Assembly (NCBI GenBank): GCA_026826555.1
Contig: JAKSZT010000142.1
Span: 1,952,497 to 2,016,496 of the forward strand
Source of the DNA: Tolypeutes matacus
Taxonomy: Eukaryota; Chordata; Mammalia; Cingulata; Chlamyphoridae
Direction of reading: 5' to 3'
Length of the DNA: 64,000 bases
In this document: in pieces, positions 60,702-64,000 of the stretch
How the letters are laid out: every line of letters begins with the position of its first letter
Position numbering within the stretch: the first letter of the stretch is position 1
Made by a program: the position numbers and the translations under genes
Notes under the pieces: model-generated
The model's input: only the letters and a program-made list of their open reading frames with translations
Database searches by the model: none
Told to the model about the DNA's origin: nothing

Positions 60702-63700
60702 ATGACTGAAGTAAGAAATTCATTACGAGTAATAACACTGAATGTTAATGGATTAAATTCACCAATCAAAAGACACAGATTGGCAGAATGGATAAGAAAA
60801 TATGATCCATCTATATGCTGTCTACAAGAAACCCACCTTCGGCCCAGGGATTCAAGGAAGCTGAAAGTGAATGGCTGGAAAACCATCTTACAAGCTAACA
60901 ATAGCCAAAAAAGGGCAGGAGTAGCTATTCTAATATCAGACAAAATAGACTTTAAATGCAAAACTATTGTAAGAGACAAAGATGGACACTACATATTAGT
61001 AAAAGGAGTAATCTCTCAAGAAGAGAGAACAATCATCAACATTTATGCACCTAATCGAGGTGCCTCAAAATACGTGCGGCAAACTCTGGAAAAACTAAGA
61101 GGAGAAATAAATTCCTCTACAATTATAGCAGGGGACTTCAACACACCACTATCATCATTAGACAGAACATCTAGGCAGAGAATCAATAAAGAAACGAAGG
61201 CACTCAACAATACATTAGAAGATTTGGACTTAATAGACTTATACAGAACACTACACCCAAATACAGCGGGATTTACATTCTTCTCCAGTGCACATGGAAC
61301 ATACTCCAAAATAGACCACATGATAGGCCACAAAACAACACTCAATGAATTCAGAAAGATTGAGATTATACAAAGTAATTTTTCTGACCACAACGGAATG
61401 AAGTTGGATATCAATAAGGGCCAGAGAAACAGGTTAGGCACAAGGATATGGAAGTTAAACAACACACTCTTAGACAAACAGTGGGTCAAAGAGGAAATTT
61501 CAAAAGAAATCAGTAACTACCTTGAAACTAATGAAAACAACAACACAACATATCAAAACCTATGGGATGCAGCGAAAGCAGTCCTGAGAGGGAAGTTCAT
61601 AGCCATAAATTCATATATTAAAAAAGAAGAAAGAGCTAAAATTGAAGACCTAACTGCACACTTGGAGGAATTGGAAAAACAACAACAAACTAAACCTAAA
61701 GGAAGTAGAAAACAGGAAATAACAAAGATTAGAGCAGAACTAAATGAAGTAGAGAATAAGAAAGCACTGGAAACAATAAACAAAACCAAAAGCTGGTTCT
61801 TCGAGAATATCAGCAAAATTGACAAACCCTTAGCCAGACTAACAAAGAAAAAGAGAGAACAGATGCAAATACATAAAATAAGGAATGAGCAAGGTGATAT
61901 CACTACTGACCCCACAGAAATAAAGAGTATCATAAGAGGATACTTTGAAAAATTATATGCCAACAAGAATGACAATTTAGAGGAAATGGACAAGTTTCTA
62001 GAAACCCACAAACAGCCGACATTGATGAAAGAAGAAATAGATGAACTCAACAGCCCAATTACAAGTAAAGAGATAGACTCAGTCATTAAAAACCTCCCAA
62101 CTAAGAAGAGTCCAGGACCAGATGGTTTCACAGCTGAATTCTACCAAACATTCCGGAAAGAGCTAACACCAATTCTACTTAAGCTCTTCCAAAAAATAGA
62201 AGTAGAAGGAATACTACCTAACTCATTCTATGATGCCAACATTACCCTAATACCAAAACCAAATAAAGATACCACAAGAAAGGAAAATTACAGACCAATT
62301 TCTCTAATGAACCTAGATGCTAAAATCCTTAACAAAATACTTGCTAATCGCATTCAACAACATATCAAAAGGATTATACACCATGACCAAGTGGGTTTCA
62401 TCCCAGGTATGCAAGGATGGTTCAATATAAGAAAATCAATCAATGTAATACACCACATAAACAAACTGAAAGAAAAAAATCACATGATCATCTCTATAGA
62501 TGCAGAAAAAGCATTCGACAAAATACAGCACTCTTTCCTCATAAAAACACTACAAAAGATAGGAATAGATGGAAACTTTCTGAAAATGATAAAGGGTATA
62601 TATGAAAAACCCAAAGCTAACATCATTTTCAACGGTGAAATCCTAAAAGCCTTCCCTCTGAGATCGGGAACAAGACAAGGATGCCCACTATCACCACTCC
62701 TATTTAACATTGTCTTAGAAGTACTTGCACGAGCACTGAGACAAGAAAAGGACATAAAAGGCATCCAGATTGGAAAAGAAGAAGTAAAAATTTCATTATT
62801 TGCAGATGACATGATCCTATACATAGAAAGCCCTGAGAAATCTACAACAAGGCTTCTAGAACTTATAAAGGAGTTCAGTAATGTTGCAGGCTATAAGATC
62901 AATGCTCAAAAATCAGTAGCATTTCTATACACCAATAACCAGCAAACTGAGGAGGAAATCAGGAAAAAAATACCATTTATAATAGTAAACAAAAGAATCA
63001 AATACCTAGGTATAAATTTAACTAAAGATGTAAAGGACTTATATACAGAAAACTACACAACACTGTTAAAGGAAATCAAAGAAGACTTAAATAATGGAAA
63101 AATGTTCCCTGTTCATGGATGGGAAGATTAAACATCATCAAGATGTCTATCCTACCCAAACTAATCTACAGATTTAATGCAATCCCAATAAAAGTCAACA
63201 CTATATTTTTTAAGGAACTGGAAAAACTAACCACAAAATATATTTGGAGAGGTAAGAGGTCCCGAATTGCCAAAGATATATTGAAAAAGAAAAATGAAGT
63301 TGGAGGTATCACATTACCTGACTTTAAAACATACTACAAAGCTACAGTGATCAAAACTGCATGGTATTGGCACAAGGATAGACCTACTGACCAATGGAAC
63401 CGGATTGAGAGTTCTGATATAGATCCTCACATATACAGTCTTCTGATATTTGACAAGGCCACGAAGCCCACTCAGTTGGGAGAGAGTGGCCTCTTTAACA
63501 AGTGGTGCTTGGAGAACTGGATATCCATATCCAAAAGAATGAGAGAAGAATACCATCTCACACCTTATACAAAAATCAACTCAAGATGGATCAAAGATCT
63601 AAATATAAGAGCCAAAACCATAAAAACCTTGGAAGATAATGTAGGGAAGCATCTACAGGACCTTGTAATAGGAAATGGTTTCATGAACTTCACAGCCAAA

Positions 63701-63706
63701 GCATGA
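60702..63706 (+). pseudogene. L1 ORF2 (endonuclease-reverse transcriptase), broken
   Basis: ORF2p nicks target DNA and reverse-transcribes L1 RNA at the nick. The first 809 codons are open. Endonuclease residues N14, E43, D145, N147, D205, S228, D229 and H230 are all present, and the RT box F-A-D-D is at 700-703, the same numbering as human ORF2. A single-base loss in 'AAATAATGG' near 63095 shifts the frame, which then stops at 63129-63131. The continuation is readable in another frame from 63119 to a TGA at 63704-63706, which looks like a CpG-type change of an arginine codon. A further shift lies near 63770. The cysteine-rich C-terminus is beyond the window. As it stands the protein would lack everything after RT. 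Confidence 0.9.
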
Positions 63707-64000
63707 GCAGCAAGAGAAAAAATTGATAAATGGGATCTCATCAAAATTAAAAACTTCTGCATCCTTCTTAATAATGGATGTTATTAAGAAAATAAAAAGG
63801 CAGCCTACCCAATGGGAGAAAATATTTGGCAGCCATATATCTGATAGGAGCCTATTATCCTGCATATATAAAGAAATCCTACACCTTGAAAATAAAAGGA
63901 CAAACAACCCATTTAAAAAATGGGCAAGTGACCTGAAAAGACACTTCTCCAAGGAAGAAATACAAATGGCTAAAAAGCACATGAAAAAATGCTCAACATC
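63707..64000 (+). pseudogene. L1 ORF2 C-terminal part, cut by window end
   Basis: Continuation of ORF2 after the TGA, matching 4715-4980 of the older copy. A small local disruption at about 63760-63785 changes frame. The window ends just ahead of the cysteine-rich segment. Confidence 0.75.

Larger units (their letters stand above)
57886..64000 (+). mobile_element. Young L1, full 5' end, runs off the window
   Basis: Starts with GGTGGGGCAAGACGACG, the usual L1 5' end type, then a 1.79-kb 5' UTR, ORF1 (59672-60637), a 64-bp spacer and ORF2 (from 60702). The end of ORF2, the 3' UTR and the tail lie beyond the window. At least three lesions are seen in ORF2, but sequence identity to the L1 consensus pattern is high, so it is a recent insertion. 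Because the left part is complete, this was a full-length insertion. Confidence 0.9.

Noticed and set aside
61553..62131. 192-codon minus-strand frame in the young L1
   Set aside because: Antisense shadow of ORF2, with the same composition effect.

Overview
The window looks like nuclear DNA of a placental mammal, most likely a xenarthran (sloth, armadillo or anteater). The reasons are two single-exon olfactory receptor genes, many LINE-1 copies, an ERVL provirus remnant with MLT2-like LTR, and tRNA-derived SINEs (one dimeric) that I recognise from memory as the xenarthran tRNA-Ala-type family. The species call is inference; no database search was possible. The only host genes I can support are the two olfactory receptors; all other long reading frames belong to retroelements.

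Layout. 1-7060: nested L1 fragments. They include an L1 copy whose 3' untranslated region appears to be about 2.8 kb long, a second L1 fragment directly behind it that starts at the same ORF2 position, and an antisense L1 ORF1 start. 7061-9015: an LTR-like repeat and degraded L1. 9016-13200: an antisense ERVL provirus remnant (3' LTR, dUTPase, integrase, RNase H and RT traces) cut by an antisense L1 tail. 13480-18960: an old L1 split by a twin-primed younger L1. 18961-22540: another old L1.

21504-56650 is a direct tandem segmental duplication: unit A about 21504-39363, unit B about 39364-56650. Each unit carries noncoding DNA, an antisense L1 fragment, a dimeric SINE, a degraded L1, one intact 324-codon olfactory receptor gene (36738-37712 and 53744-54718) and an LTR-like repeat with a polyadenylation signal. 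The units differ by later SINE, L1 and deletion events. The receptor exons are far more alike than their flanks, which points to gene conversion.

56547-57256 is a solo LTR that also holds the right-hand duplication breakpoint. 57257-57885 is an old antisense L1. From 57886 to the window end runs a young L1 with its full 5' UTR, an intact ORF1 and an ORF2 that keeps its catalytic residues but has at least one frameshift and one nonsense codon.

I found no new enzymatic or defence system. The most notable items are the exon-centred conversion tract, the extra-long L1 3' UTR with an internal repeat, and a pair of L1 tails sharing the same downstream flank (a likely 3' transduction lineage).
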